From assembly GCA_012845835.1 (NCBI GenBank), contig JABAKD010000004.1:6243765-6307764 (forward strand): a stretch of 64,000 nucleotides of DNA, in the 5' to 3' direction. Under the pieces are notes generated by a model that saw nothing but the letters and a program-made list of their open reading frames with translations, did no database searches and was not told where the DNA came from. Below, piece by piece: positions 11,442 through 23,635 of this stretch. The first letter of the stretch is position 1, and the number at the start of each line of letters is the position of its first letter. The DNA comes from Undaria pinnatifida (Eukaryota; Sar; Phaeophyceae; Laminariales; Alariaceae). A program made the translations under genes and the position numbers.

Positions 11442-12331
11442 CTGCTATTCGAAATTGACGCGGTAGACTTCAGTCTGTGAATTGCTGATTGGTAGTTTCG
11501 TTGCACCCGGGTCTTTAGTAGCTGCTGGCAGGGCGGTAGCGAATATTTAACTGGACAGAGGATAGTAGTGATGTGTGTTTTGCGTCGTGTCATACCTAGT
11601 ACCAAGGAGAGTCGACAGAGTTTGCGATACAACAGATGCACGAAGACGAGGATCCTCTTTGGATACGTGCTAGGCAACAAAATTATGCCTTGAAGCAAGC
11701 CTGGGTCCAGGTACATGATACTTACTGCCGTACTCCTCTACCTAAAGTGTGCTTGGCTCACTCGAAACATGCCCCTGGTGAGATGACTATAGAGCCTTTA
11801 AAGAATAGCGACAAGGAGGAGACTGGGGTAAATCAGTCGGAAAAAGTGAGGTTTATCCAGTCGATAGACGCTTTAGGACCCATTTTCAGACTGTAGGGTA
11901 ACCTGGATAATGTTCAACTTGGCTCCAGCTGGTCGGCCGGATCGCTTCCGCTTTGCTGCGCTTCGACCGCTTGCCGGACTTATGCAAAACGCTGCCCCTA
12001 TGGCAGCCTATAAAGAGGCGACGCGTGTGAAGCATCTGTAGGTCGTTTTTCCGACGATACTTTTAGGATGTGCTTTGGACGGCAGTTCTCTGAGATGTAT
12101 TCCATCATAGCCGTGAAAATGATTCTTCGCTGTGATGAAGCTGCCCAAGGGTGTACTCGCCCGCTATACGGGTGTAGACGGTGAAGTTGATCAAGTCTGA
12201 CGGCCATAGGCGAGGCACTTCTCGGTTGCCAAGAGTTACGGAAATCGCAAGGGCTGAAGTAAGAGCATTTGCCAGAAGGATTCGTCCGGGTGCTAAACAG
12301 AAGAAAAATGGTGTCGATCAAAGACTAAGGC

Positions 12332-12440
12332 TATAACGGCCTCAAAACAAGTGTATAAAAAATATTTCATAGACGTCAGCCGTGAGTTCGACGAATTTCA
12401 GGTCAATACTCATTTTTGCAAGCTGCGTTGTTGGTACTTA
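12332..12440. repeat. Dispersed repeat family D
   Basis: AGACGTCAGCCGTGAGTTCG followed by AATACTCATTTTTGCAAGCT. See the copy at 46615. Confidence 0.55.
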
Positions 12441-12851
12441 TAATATACTATATGGGTGAGTTTTTATTGGGAGGGGTCCTAGTTTTTGTCTACCATAATG
12501 ACGTTGCGCCTTTTCTCTCCGCTCCTACTCGTTACCAAAGAGTTGTTTCACGAGCAGGTAACAAGCACAATGAACCCTTTTGGGACCATAGAAGGGAAAT
12601 ATGACGAAAGGCCATGGCGAATTGTCAGTAACAGCCACACAAAGCAACGGGGGTTGCCAGACAGGTTAAAGGATGATGTTAGTAATGTCGAACTCCAATG
12701 CAGGGAGTTAAGGCAAACATGCGTGACATGCGCTTAGGTATGGACCAGGATGATGCCGCTCCATATAAATATTTGGTTTATACCTCTTAAAGGATCCCAA
12801 AATGGTCAACTTGACACCGGACTAATCGTTCTTCGCCGTGTTAGAACCCAC

Positions 12852-13027
12852 CTCGACACACCAGCTCCGTTTCCGGCGCGGGCCTCGGCCAGTGCACCAG
12901 GATTACCGTCTGTTAAACCAGCGTCGCCAATCAGCCATGATACGGCAGCCGCATTGTCGGGGTGGGCCAGGGGTAGGCTGTTGTGGAAAGGAGCAAACCC
13001 GTAAAACGGGAGGCCGCTCTTGGCCAG
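12852..13027 (-). CDS. CFAP54: CFAP54-like exon 41
   Basis: 176 bases, phase 0 in and phase 2 out, CAG acceptor and AG|GTGGGT donor. LAKSGLPFYGFAPFHNSLPL then AHPDNAAAVSWLIGDAGL corresponds to the F.SGKPLTA.NIQALEDLF..PL stretch of the family. The 1.4-kb intron after it (11442-12851) contains a family D repeat (12332-12440) and otherwise nothing recognised. Confidence 0.83.
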
Positions 13028-13147
13028 CTGTTACAGAACAACGCATTTGGCATCATAGATGGGCGTTTGCAAAGCCACGATTTTAAAACGCACTGTTCTG
13101 AACCGGGGGTGGAGCGTAACATCGCACTTGGTTTCAGTACGGTGTAG

Positions 13148-13413
13148 AGGCCAAGGCTGCGGTGGGAGGGGTACCTCGTTTCACTACTGGATTTGAGCCT
13201 ATCGCACGAGTGACTCTGTACCTCACTGACGAAAAGACGTTACGCGATTTTCTTGGCGCAGCGTAGCTAACCGTTGCATTGGGGGATCATATCACAAAAT
13301 TGTAACGGTGCGGGAGCTTAAGACCCCAAAATAATCAGGGGGTCACTCGTGCGATTAACCCCGAGCCACTGGTAGGAAAGCTCCCAAACGTGACCCCTCT
13401 GCCATGGCCTTTG
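13148..13413. mobile_element. Family B element
   Basis: GGCCAAGGCTGCGGTGGGAG at the left, GACCCCTCTGCCATGGCC at the right. Internal CGCACGAGTGACTCTGTACC is shared with 33450 and 43740. Confidence 0.72.
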
Positions 13414-13522
13414 CCTTGAACCAGACATACACTGTATGTCAAGAGAAACATATATAAAGCGCGTCCTAACTCGAAGTTGGTTTGGGAGTGATCACAACTC
13501 AAGACTTTAAGCGATCACGCAC

Positions 13523-13679
13523 CGCCCTGCCGTCGTCGTCAGCCGCATATGACTCGCTCGCGGTTGCGGCGGTGGACCCGTTCTTCCCTCTCCCCTGCTC
13601 CCCTTTTTTGTCTTTCGACCCCTTCTTCGCTTTTGCATCCGGCTTTCCTTTTCCTTCCGACGCAGCTGGCGAAGCGGTA
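13523..13679 (-). CDS. CFAP54: CFAP54-like exon 40 (basic linker)
   Basis: 157 bases entered in phase 2, left in phase 0 at GCG|GTGCGT. It encodes a Lys/Gly/Ser-rich low-complexity linker (KPDAKAKKGSKDKKGEQGRG) between the LSG helix and exon 41. The acceptor GACAG is forced by phase. No family match is expected for such a linker. The next intron is largely a family B element. Confidence 0.7.
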
Positions 13680-14939
13680 CTGTCGTCGTCATCTCCTAGG
13701 CCGGATGCACGCCTACTAGTTGATATCGCAGCAAAGTGTGTTTAACATAGAACGTTACATACAAACACGATAAATGGGTGGAAAGGGCTAGTTGTCGTTT
13801 CAACTTACTTCCACATCCGAACGCGATGATACAATAATCCATCTTGTGTTCAAGCGTAATGGCATCGGGTGTCGTGCGAATGCGCATATGCATATATACC
13901 AGGCTGGAAATATCGTGGGGGTGAATTCTTTTATCGGTAAATATGGTTGTACTGACGAGGTACTGTACCATCAAAGATGCGACTTCATACCTATGGTTAG
14001 GCTACTACTGAGGACATGTTGATGTTCGGGTGCTATTCTGCAAGGAAGGCTTTCAGAACAAAACGAAACAGCGACATAATGACAGTCCACCGCAGTGCTG
14101 CATTCATAACGCTATTGCCAACCACGTAAGGCAGGAATAGGATCAAATGAGACTTATTGGCCCAGTCGGTGGTTCTACACCCGGGATATGCTTCCACGCC
14201 AACCCCACATTTGGCGTCGTATATGCATAGTACATCCCCGGTCCACACATTTGGCGAGACTCAGACGCGGACGGTGGCTATTGCTAAAGATAGAAAGCAG
14301 TGGCACCACGTCGGCGGCCAATGAAATATCCGGCGGAAACGCATTTACCCAGGTAACATGCAAGAGAGCACACGACATAGTTCTTTCGGATGCCGATTTC
14401 GCCAGTCAGCGGTATCGGGTTCATCGCCTGTCGCAAGGCCTGACAACCAAGAATATTGTAGTTCAGCCATGTCGAATAAACATCTGGTCAAGCGAGAACA
14501 CCAGTTGTACTGATATCCATATTTGCGTCAGCACACTTCAGCATTGCCAAGTTGACACGCACCCCTGGTTCTATGAGTAGTACGACATGCATGCCACGAA
14601 GAAATATGAAGGTCTTTCGAGATCGCTGAAGCCGGATCAAATACCCGCTGCAGCCGATCAAAAGCAACGCCGGTGAGGTTTTGTTCGACCAGTCACAACG
14701 GCGCACACAGTGATGACGATTGCCAATGGCCTGCTTCGTGAGTTCTTTACGACAGAATACACCACATAAATATTGCTATTGGTGCCACCGAATGTGTCCG
14801 GTAGTTCTTTTTTTTTTTCACGTTTGCCATCTAACGAATCATACGCAAGGGGGTGGTTAAATTTAACCACTTCATATTAGCTCAACATATTTGTTATTCT
14901 CCGTTTTCGACGATGGCGATATGGAAACATGGCGCCTAC

Positions 14940-15106
14940 CTGCGACCGGCGTAGTCGCCTGTTGTTTTTGGTGTGCTTCTTCCAGAAAGCACCCCCGCCA
15001 AAGCCGATGTCGCCTCTGCAGGGAGCCCGGCTTCCGCCAAGCACTCCACCCGCGCCAACCTCACTCGGGCAAGCTGGAGGGGGTCTAATGTTACCCTTGA
15101 TGCAAC
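14940..15106 (-). CDS. CFAP54: CFAP54-like exon 39
   Basis: 167 bases, phase 0 in and phase 2 out, AAG acceptor and AG|GTAGGC donor. ARVRLARVECLAEAGLPAEA and SALAGVLSGRSTPKTTGDY match the RILKIQ.LIALRFFSEAFYEI..ILYGKNMP segment. The 1.26-kb intron after it (13680-14939) contains nothing recognised. Confidence 0.9.
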
Positions 15107-15166
15107 CTTCAGGAAGCAGACGTGCGAGAGGAAAGGACCCGTAGCTGACGCTCCCATCAACTCAGC

Positions 15167-15250
15167 ACTCTACGCCACGCGCGTTTAACGTATACACTTC
15201 GCTCGGTCTCAGCATTCTATGCCACGCGGGTTTAGCGTATGCATTTCGCC
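15167..15250. repeat. Tandem duplication of about 40 bases
   Basis: ACGCCACGCGCGTTTAACGT and ATGCCACGCGGGTTTAGCGT are consecutive units just upstream of the exon 39 acceptor in gene direction. Confidence 0.65.
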
Positions 15251-15556
15251 ATAGCTACGCTGAATAACTGATATTGGTTAGCATGTCGTTAAGAGGTTGA
15301 CACATTACATGCCATCCCCGGGTTTCCGGCTGTTGTAACAGGTGGCTAGTGATTGATCTGAACAACAACTCCAAATGTCATCACAAGTTACCCAACTGGG
15401 TCATCGTTGCAATTTCTTCCTTAGCTACGCAGTACTGTTATCTATGATTGAGAGAATGGGACGCGTCTAGAAACAGAGATATCGAAATTTTCAGATGGTG
15501 AAAACTTTGCGAGACGACGAACAAACGCTATGAGTACGGACGTTTAGAGAACGTAC

Positions 15557-15748
15557 GTGCTCCAGGATGGCTAGCACGGGGAACGCTTCTTTCTGGCGCC
15601 CTGCCGCACACAGCACTTCGTAGACATGTATCAGGGAGACCGACAGAGCCGAAGCAGACAACCGGCGGTCGTCGGTCCATAGCCCCTGCCCCTCCAGCCC
15701 CGGTCCCCCGAGAGTCTCCGGCGTGTAGATTGCGTAGTCACACTCCCT
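15557..15748 (-). CDS. CFAP54: CFAP54-like exon 38
   Basis: 64 codons, phase 0, CAG acceptor and CAC|GTACGT donor. RECDYAIYTPETLGGPGLEG matches T.CDYAQYEIG.ELIPGIDLF, and SLIHVYEVLCAAGRQKEAFP continues the FELYSHGYNLKVLPLL helix pair. It is among the most family-like exons. The intron after it includes a small tandem duplication (15167-15250). Confidence 0.93.
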
Positions 15749-16302
15749 CTGCCGCAAACATCAATTTTGGGCGACGGGTTATCTTTGCCAAAGAATCCTC
15801 AAGGCATTTTTAATGGCGAATGGTTACGTATTAATAATCCAAATAGGCCAATGACGGGTAATACCCGCCCGTTGTCCTTGATTGTATCACAGACGGGGTC
15901 AACGCTTGCATCTTGCCGGAGATGATGTCCACAGTCTCATTCGACGGTAGATGGGGTACCTAATTTCTTCTCAGGTTCCTCACACGAGAATATTTGTACA
16001 TCTCACCCCCAAAACAGTGCATATATACGTCGCGCAACCCCATGAACACCTCTATCGACTAGGCGTGTCGTGCAGATGTAAAATATATGTACGAATCAAA
16101 ATTAGCAAAACACGGAGTTTGGGTAGCTTCTCGGTCGAGAATCTCAGCGAGTAAAAAAGGGTTATGTTGAGGCCCCCCATCAACAAAGTAAACCTTACAG
16201 CAGGTCCAAACAACCCCCCCCCCGCCCGATCATAGCATGGCTCTACGGTAGTGGCGAATACCAGCTCCCACCTGGGTGGCTAATTGCGCGTAAGGCACAG
16301 GA

Positions 16303-16535
16303 GGCACGCTGCGGTAGAGGCGCACCTAGTTCTTCTGAGGCTCTCACTTAAGGAGCAATATACTTCACCCCGCAAACGGTGTTCCGAAATATATATGATA
16401 TTCATCCCGATGAACTACACTCCCATGGCCTAGGTACGTACCGAATCACATATCAATACGGGAAAAAACGTGTTCTAACGATAATGGGTAATTCCTCAGT
16501 TGTGGAGCCCGGTCAGTCAGAACCAAGTTGGCAAA
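16303..16535. mobile_element. Family A element
   Basis: GCACGCTGCGGTAGAGGCGC at the left, CCCATGGCCTAGGTACG inside, GAGCCCGGTCAGTCAGAA near the right. The right terminal repeat is lost. Confidence 0.6.
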
Positions 16536-16620
16536 AACAAGAACCTTCCCCCCTCGTGGCACGTGCCACATTCAGCTTGACAGACGAAAAAAGTTGGGAA
16601 GGACTGCGCCCAACGCTCAC

Positions 16621-16707
16621 CTGAGGAAAGGGGAGCGACGTCTCCATTGGCGCCCTGAACAGTTCGGCCGCCATAAGGCACAAATTAAGCTGGCCGTCCA
16701 TGTTCGC
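16621..16707 (-). CDS. CFAP54: CFAP54-like exon 37
   Basis: 29 codons, phase 0, AAG acceptor and CAG|GTGAGC donor. ANMDGQLNLCLMAAELFRAP then METSLPFPQ equates to the SN.GLRMECCLLSAALFKALFRTTLPHP block. The following intron (15749-16620) holds a terminal-repeat element at 16303-16535. Confidence 0.9.
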
Positions 16708-17339
16708 CTTCGAAAACGTGCGCCAGACGAGCAGTTGATATTTCACTAGTTTTAAGGTTTTGGCTACTGCACACGATATCTTACACTACCCCAATTCAGA
16801 AGAGTATGCCACCGAAATGTAAAGACGATCCGCCTAGGTTCACTGTCAATGTGAGTGTATCGTGTCTACTAATATTAATGGAGGTGAAAGCAGCTGATTT
16901 GATGTAAAAGTTTTGGCGAGTGTTCCAAATCCGTGGGCGAACATCAGGGGTAGGAAAGTAAATAACTGACCGTATTCTCCACACTTCCAAACAGGCTAAG
17001 GAGATGGGGCACCCATTACGCTGCCACGAAACCGGACTAAGCTCTACTCGCTCGGGAGGGGGGGGGTTCCATACGTTGACAAAATGCGCGATAGTTGATT
17101 CCCATGGGCTTTTCGCGAACGGCCACGATTTATATATACTCGCTTCTTCTGCACTTGGTTTCCTCTCTCGTAGATTCTTTTGCGGCGATAAACGATTTCC
17201 ATAGTATGATTGGTGTTCGATGAAATGGTGCTGTTGATCGCAATTACGTGGCACTTCAACAAGGGAAAACTGTTCTATCGTGCATGACCTGGAGCGCACA
17301 ACAGGCCACATTCCACAGAAAGGTTGCACCCGAATTCGC

Positions 17340-17557
17340 TAAGACCTCTCACTTGTTGGAGCCCTACAACTGACACAAAACCATAATTTATATAAATTAA
17401 AGCGTAACGCGATGAAATCTCCCACGGCCTAGGCATGTATATATTGCTATTGTAGTCCATAGGTCATGTTTCAACGATACTAGGAAGTTCTAGAGTCGAG
17501 GAACCTCACCAATAAAAAAAAGGTTCAAAACGTTCTACCCCGATCGTAGCACATGTC
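17340..17557. mobile_element. Family A element remnant
   Basis: CCCACGGCCTAGGCATG and GTCGAGGAACCTCACC, ending CCCCGATCGTAGCACATG. Confidence 0.5.
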
Positions 17558-17764
17558 TGTGTTTCCTGTGGAATAGTGATCCCTCTACAGTTCCGATTGA
17601 TTAGTGCCGGTGTTCCGCTATAGTGCCTGCGAAATCGCGTAGCACAGGTGGGTTTCCGAAAGAGCGGCAGCATGCAAAGTAGTGCCGGCCGTCGCCTTAG
17701 CGCCGGTACGTCCGGCTGATAAATGCCGGCGCTATGGATTGACGACTACCATACCGAAATGTAC

Positions 17765-17883
17765 CTGCCCGGTGAACATGCTGAGCTTGCCGAGAACGGT
17801 TCCTCCGGCGAGACAACTCCATCCGCCTAACGCCCGCGCTAGAGACCCTCCTCCGCCCGGTGGGCCTCCAAGCGAAGGGTGGG
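17765..17883 (-). CDS. CFAP54: CFAP54-like exon 36
   Basis: 119 bases entered in phase 1, CAG|GTACAT donor. SLARALGGWSCLAGGTVLGK matches the LLARCGAWGCLLAGVLTAKI block closely. The Pro/Gly stretch before it (HPSLGGPPGGGG) is included if the CAG acceptor at 17883 is used. A TAG acceptor at 17838 would omit it in the same phase. The next intron has a terminal-repeat element at 17340-17557. Confidence 0.87.
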
Positions 17884-18623
17884 CTGAGCGTAAACTGTCA
17901 AACAGAGGTCTCCATTGCTCAACGGAATCCTATTTTAGATATCAAACACGGTCCGGAATGCATGGCAAGGTACGTTTTGATCACTAGATGGAGGGTATGG
18001 CAAGACTCACTTAGATCCTCAGGTGTGAAGTCAAACTCTTATGAGTGTTTGAACTCGCATGCCTATTTGGTCGTCAAGAAGCTTGATATACTTGATACAC
18101 TTGAATTTATCGGTGAACAAAGACGTGGGTCCTGTGGAGCGCAACCGCGAGATCAGCGAGTGGAAGGGGGAGAGAAGAAAGCAGAATAATTTTACAGGTG
18201 CCTCGTCTGCCAAGGGAGGAACAATGATACACACAGCAGGTGAAGGATACATAGCCTAATTCCCCGAACGCTGTATTGTCTGGTTTCTATGGAGCGCCAG
18301 CTAGCCATATCGTCACAGGTTTTCCGGTGGCCATTTAACAATGTTTCACCTGTTTGCAATACGTTTCGCAATCAAGACAAAACTCCACACTTCGTCAAGG
18401 TTTAATGCAGAACCAACGTTGAGGGGCGATAATCGTTCACGCGCATCTCCGAGGTGTGCCGGTATCATCGCACGTAAGAACTACCTTAAACATGTGCTAT
18501 TAATAGAACTGACTTTGATCTTTTTCGGAACGGTTATGAGGAGTGCCCGTCTGCAGTAATGCACATTTATCCAAGAGTAATGTGGAACTGTTTTGTATTA
18601 ACTCACAAGGGCCGAACAGACAC

Positions 18624-18678
18624 CGTCGATAGCATCCGTCCAGCACTTGGCGGCCAAATCGTACTTCCCATGTAGCAC
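18624..18678 (-). CDS. CFAP54: CFAP54-like exon 35 (micro-exon)
   Basis: 55 bases. VLHGKYDLAAKCWTDAID matches G....A..YW..ALD after the L.DLGDL motif, as in tetratricopeptide-like repeats. A better-looking donor (GTGAGT) lies 17 bases downstream at 18607, but only the G|GTGTCT donor used here gives phase 1, which exon 36 demands. It is the only phase 1 junction in the gene. Intron 17884-18623 is unassigned. Confidence 0.75.
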
Positions 18679-19106
18679 CTGGGGGACGTTTGCACGAAAC
18701 CTGAGGGAATAAGTGTATGGTTCTCGTTCAGGTGAAAACGATATACCAGGTAGATATCCCCACGTATCCAGGGTTCACACCAATTATCGGACACTCGTGT
18801 TCCAGTTACGTGTGTTTTCGGTATTAGTCTATGGTGTCCGGGTCGTACACAAGAGCGCCCGCTGACGAAAGAAAGGCTTTCGTCGTCGATACTAGCGTCA
18901 AATGCTCGTTATAGTGGGAATTGAACGGCAAAATCTTGGAACCAACCTTGTTCCAGTCTCATTGGACTCTGGTTAGATGCACCTTTGATAAAAACCACAC
19001 CCCAGGTGGCCTCGAAACGACATCTACAACACAAACAATCACCCAGCTCCTGCCGACACGGTTACTCCTCGAAGGAGTGATACCAACACCACCCGCGCTT
19101 ACTCAC

Positions 19107-19338
19107 GTGCAAATCTCCCATATCACATAACGCTTCCGTCAAAAGCTCTCGCTCCCGCTTTTGCCTCAACACATCCACAGCTCTCCCGTACAGCTTCAGT
19201 GTGCCTTTGAGCGACTTTTCAAGGTCTACGGGATGATCCGGACCGCTTGCTTCATCATCGTCGGGCGATGCCGGCGATAGAAGCGAAATATATTCCGCCA
19301 AGGCTTCCCTGGCATTGTCGAGGGTGCTGCGGCCAATC
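19107..19338 (-). CDS. CFAP54: CFAP54-like exon 34
   Basis: 232 bases, phase 2 in and phase 0 out, CAG acceptor and CAC|GTGAGT donor. It contains KLYGRAVDVLRQKRERELL and TEALCDMGDLH, matching the family pattern of a repeat-like helix pair ending in a L.DLGDL motif, followed by the Y/W-rich helix of exon 35. The 428-base intron after it is unassigned. Confidence 0.9.
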
Positions 19339-19998
19339 CTGCAAGACCGATAAATAGCGACGGGATGGCGGGATGTGTCGATGTCAGGAACAAACTGAGT
19401 CCATCCCGGGGTTTCAAGATGATCATCGAGGAAGACCAAGACATATTGAATGGAAAGTGGCGTGGTTGAAATGTGTGGCTGTCAGGGAACATATTGGCTA
19501 CTTCCTCTGGTTTGTCAATAAGAACCGAGCAGGGCTAAGACACAAATAATATTTACTTAAATAAGGTATATGGGTGTTCGAAAACGCGTTGAGTACACCC
19601 GTGGCTTCTCCACGAGGAAACGAGTAAGACTGAGTGGTAACACTGGCAACATAACCTAGATACGTTGCACGAGCGTCGAGAGATATTGAGCCCTCCCTCC
19701 GGTGTGGGCACCCAGCTTTCGTCGAGGGTGTAAAAATATCCACCTAAACCAGTTTTAGTTTATCCCCGGGTTTTGATGAAACCCCGAGCGTGCATCGGAA
19801 GTGTAAGGTTGCTCACCAAACCTTTATGGGATGCTGAAGCTCTTGAATCGGTTCCTGCAGCCGACTTTGTGTTGAGCAAATAAGAATCGACCGCCAATAT
19901 TGCAAGGGACTGGTACGGTGTGGGACTGGTTTATTGGCGTTTTTCTGTTGATAGCACGAGCCATCAATCTACAGTCGACACGGCGCTCCTTGGCTCAC

Positions 19999-20162
19999 TT
20001 TTTTTCCTTCATGTAGGTGTCTCTAGCCTGAAGAAGGGTTCCCAAGCGATGGTCGTGGATCTGTTTCCGAACCCGTGCGTCCCCTACGGCCTCGACCAGC
20101 GGCTCTCTTGCCCGCTCGTGTTCTATCTCGTCCTTGCTTTTCGTCTCTACGGCTCTCAACAC
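19999..20162 (-). CDS. CFAP54: CFAP54-like exon 33
   Basis: 164 bases, phase 0 in and phase 2 out, CAG acceptor and AA|GTGAGC donor. VLRAVETKSKDEIEHERARE and the following Arg/Lys/Glu-rich helix look like a coiled coil of the kind that precedes the LCDMGDL block. The intron after it (19339-19998) shows nothing recognised. Confidence 0.83.
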
Positions 20163-21022
20163 CTGTCGCCAATATGATAGGAAAGGGGTTACGATACTGT
20201 TTATAAACTGTACACATTCGTTCGTGTTGTACGTAGAGAGATCGATTTCCACTCAACACTGTCAAGTTATGCCAGGAACACATATCCCTGGCTATGTGAG
20301 CACGTATCCTCGACAATGCCAGCAAGTGTTCTCGGCTATGTATTCGAAGTAAACGTACAGAAGATCCCAGCCGACATTGCGATCAGCAGTAAAACACGAA
20401 TATAAACACATATCAGGGCTTAGGTCTTTTTGGGAAGCCCAATAATTTACCAAGTAGTTGTCCTTTGATGACCACAAACAATCCTTCACGCGCACGCCGA
20501 AGTAAAATTCAGAGCCACGGCGACGACAAGGGGGGGAATCTTTGTTCCCAACGTTAGATGCACCCCTACCGAAGAATGTGCCTTCGAGCACATTCTAGAG
20601 TAAAGCTCTAAGTTCACGTTAAAGAGAAATATTATTAGGAATTGGGAACCGATAAGAATAGTATGTCGTTTGTTGTTCATAGAGATAATTCGGCCTTATG
20701 GTTCATAGATTTTTTGGCGGAGTACGTACGTATCTTACTTTGACAGCAGCAGTTGGCACTGTTTGATCGATCGTGCTTGTGGAGATGGATACCGCACAGG
20801 ACGGTGCTGGCAGACTGGTAGAACACGCGAACAGACAGAGCTGTTGTTTACAACTGGACAGCGGTCGCTCACTGGACCAGATAATTTGTGATTTCGTGAT
20901 CCTCGAGTTCATCGCTAGACGGCGTATCGGGGAATCAGCGAGAGCAAGACGCAACATCGAAGGCGAAGCGCTGCACGGTCAACGGTATGCTAAATTGTTT
21001 CTCGCGTAAATGGAATGCGCAC

Positions 21023-21208
21023 CTTCCGTCGCCGTTTTTTCGCCTGGGCCTCTTGGAAATTGGTGTCCATGGTCTCAAGTCGCGCTTCCCTCGCCGACAG
21101 TAGAGTTGCAGCCAAAGAACACAGCCGTTTCTGCGCGTACAAAACTAGCGAGTAGATTCTATGCCCTCCATGAAGACCACCTATGGAGGCCAGCAGACGG
21201 GTTCCTAC
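21023..21208 (-). CDS. CFAP54: CFAP54-like exon 32
   Basis: 62 codons, phase 0, CAG acceptor and AAG|GTGCGC donor. VGTRLLASIGGLHGG leads into IYSLVLYAQKRLCSLAATLL, matching the PLLVYAQRQLLLRI signature. It ends in a basic stretch, QAKKRRRK. The next intron (20163-21022) contains a 20703-20957 open frame that does not fit the phase and nothing else recognised. Confidence 0.9.
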
Positions 21209-21861
21209 CTGAATTGTCGAGGAGATTCATCGAAAACGTTGGGTCTGAGACATAGCAGAAGTCATGGTAGCTAACGTAATCGTGGCGGTGTTTTGGAATG
21301 GCACCAGGGAGAGGTTCGTCGTGTTGAACGATTTTCCGCTACGTAGAGCTCGACACGTTCGATTCCAACAGCATGAACCGGACGATGTTGACCCCCCTAG
21401 CTGCTAAGGTTTAGACCTTACCGACAACTTGACAACGTAAAGACCAATTATACACAAATCCTCATACGTCACACTCAACAAAGTGACATCGCCGCAGGAC
21501 ATTGAAAAAGTATCCTCGAATGGGTTTTGCACTCTATCGCACATACAGGCTCGCCTTAGCGAGGTTGTCGTCATTAAGAAAGGCGTATCCTGTGGATTCC
21601 AGCCGTGAACATCGATCGCGTTTCGGCGATTCTCCAAGACCACTACCTCACCTCAGCTCCGAGGTACGGCAACAATATTCCCAACAAAAAATTGTCTGGT
21701 CATGATACCAGCCAAGTTGATTGTAGTGTTGTTAATGCTTCCATATGTACAGCTGTTGCCGACAAACCATGTATCCCCACGGTACAAGTCACGTGGATGT
21801 TTTTCGTATTTTCCGGCATGTCTACAGCTATCATATTCCCGATGAACCCATGTCTTCTCAC

Positions 21862-21978
21862 CTTGACCACTACACCCCAAAGACGGCAGCGGAGGATTCC
21901 TTGTAGGCCCCACTCCACGAACCGTGCAACCCAACGCACATCCGGTGGGGTGGACCTGCCAACGCCACCCCTTGGGTG
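21862..21978 (-). CDS. CFAP54: CFAP54-like exon 31
   Basis: 39 codons, phase 0, CAG acceptor and AAG|GTGAGA donor. DVRWVARFVEWGLQGILRCR and LWGVVVK match VDYRW.SNLVMWALELLYYKKWESLV of CFAP54, a well-kept block. It joins smoothly to VGTRLLASIGG in exon 32. The 653-base intron after it is unassigned. Confidence 0.87.
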
Positions 21979-23147
21979 CTGAGTGGTTCCGGTCGTCGGG
22001 CCATGTTGCATTTGCAAGGGTAGTTGTGAGTTGGCCGAACTTGACGACTACTTCATTACGTGGGTGGCGAAGGAGGCCAACCATGTGGCTTAGTTATCTC
22101 TCGATGTAAACGCCTTGCGCGCCATCAAGACACCAGTCAAATGCGAGGCTGCAAAACCCCGCAAATTTCTGTACTACGCCAATATCGTTGTTACCTAGAC
22201 GACAAATATCTAGTCGGCATCATATAATCAACGTAAAACTAGCCTTGTAGGAATGAGATGTGTCGATGAGGGAGGGTTCGGTGGCCAGAGAGAGTAATAA
22301 TGGCAGAGCTATCGAAGGACTTACGTTTACCTTCTCGTAGTCACACGATACTATTATCACGACTCTACCCATGCCATCAATCCCTTGACTTCGTTGACCT
22401 TGTCAAACAAGGAAGTTGGCAAATTCGTGCTACTTTTTCAGGAAGAACGAGACGTATGGAGACGCAACAGTGACCCGCCAAGGCTAAAGCGTCAGAGGTC
22501 AGCGCACCAGACATATATGACCGTGCACACGAAGCTCGTGTTTCATTTTCTTCCCGTGCCGCTAACCCGACCCTGCTCGCCATTGCTGGATTATTTCATT
22601 GACACGCGTGCTGGGAAAGGAGTAACACTTTACAGCCGGCATGTTAAGACTGGCGGGCATCCTCACGTGGGGAACTACGGCTACCGCCCTTGGAACACCA
22701 TAATCATTTCGGAAAATTGTTGGCTGTTGTATGCGTACACTATGCGATCGCTCACCAGGAAGCATTTCAAGACTTCCTTACAGTAAGTTTACGCTTTCTT
22801 ACAGTCAGCGAGGAATCTCATCAATTTTTGGTGTTGCCCCTATCCTAGCAAGTACCATCAACGCAACGAAGGACCAAACCAGATAGCACCTCAATTGTAT
22901 CTACCCACAACCAAGACTACGGCATGGGAAGTACGCCCATTATTGCCACCGATTACGGGACACCCACACTACCTCGATCAAAAACGAACGTACGTATGTT
23001 TTGTCGACGCAGCGTAACAATCAATTGCGTGGCGGCTGGTGGTGTATGCCACGAGACCGAACAGAACATAAGCTGAATATTGAAAATAAAAGGGGTAGCA
23101 ATCTGTGCAAGCCCTAAAAATGACTACTACAGTCTCCTTGGTCCCAC

Positions 23148-23318
23148 CTCTATCTCGTTATCGATGAACTGTCTCGACTTATCATCTGAGCCCTCTGCCT
23201 CAGATCCTCTTGCGGACTGCTCGTCTTCGCCTTCGATCCCTGGAACAGCGCCCTCAGAACGGCGTGTCGCTGCCCGCATGCGACCACCATTCATAGCGTC
23301 TACAGCGTCTAGTAGAGC
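23148..23318 (-). CDS. CFAP54: CFAP54-like exon 30
   Basis: 57 codons, phase 0, pyrimidine-rich CAG acceptor and GAG|GTGGGA donor. ALLDAVDAMNGGRMRAATRR is followed by an acidic Ser/Gly/Glu linker ending FIDNEIE. It sits between the LLWN helix of exon 29 and the RW..FVEWG helix of exon 31. The intron 21979-23147 has open frames but nothing recognised. Confidence 0.8.
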
Positions 23319-23493
23319 CTGAAAATGTGACGTTAAATTGTGGTGAAATACCGTAAGGAGGACGTGCTACGATAGGATCAGCAACTTTTGGCCAAACCAT
23401 ATCAAGCCGACGAGCTATTCAATTACGGAAGTAGGCCATGTCGTTAAATGGCCATGATTTGGCGTCTAACACTATTCGTTTGTGGTATCCCAG

Positions 23494-23635
23494 CCCGTAG
23501 GACCGTTCATCAGGTGGCACATTCAGTTTTTCTCCTGCTCAGGGTTTGGGTGTTGTATGGAGTACAGTATAGAGCTCCTGAAGTGAGGAGCCCCAGAAAA
23601 ATGTAGGTGCACCCTTACGGTAGCATGCGTCGGGG
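23494..23635. mobile_element. Family A element, right part
   Basis: GAGCTCCTGAAGTGAGGAGC followed by GGTGCACCCTTACGGTAGCA, preceded by the CCGTTCATCAGG.GGCAC block. The left half is missing. Confidence 0.5.

Noticed and set aside
20703..20957. Minus-strand frame with a GTAAGA donor near 20728
   Set aside because: No acceptor gives the phase 0 entry needed between exons 32 and 33.
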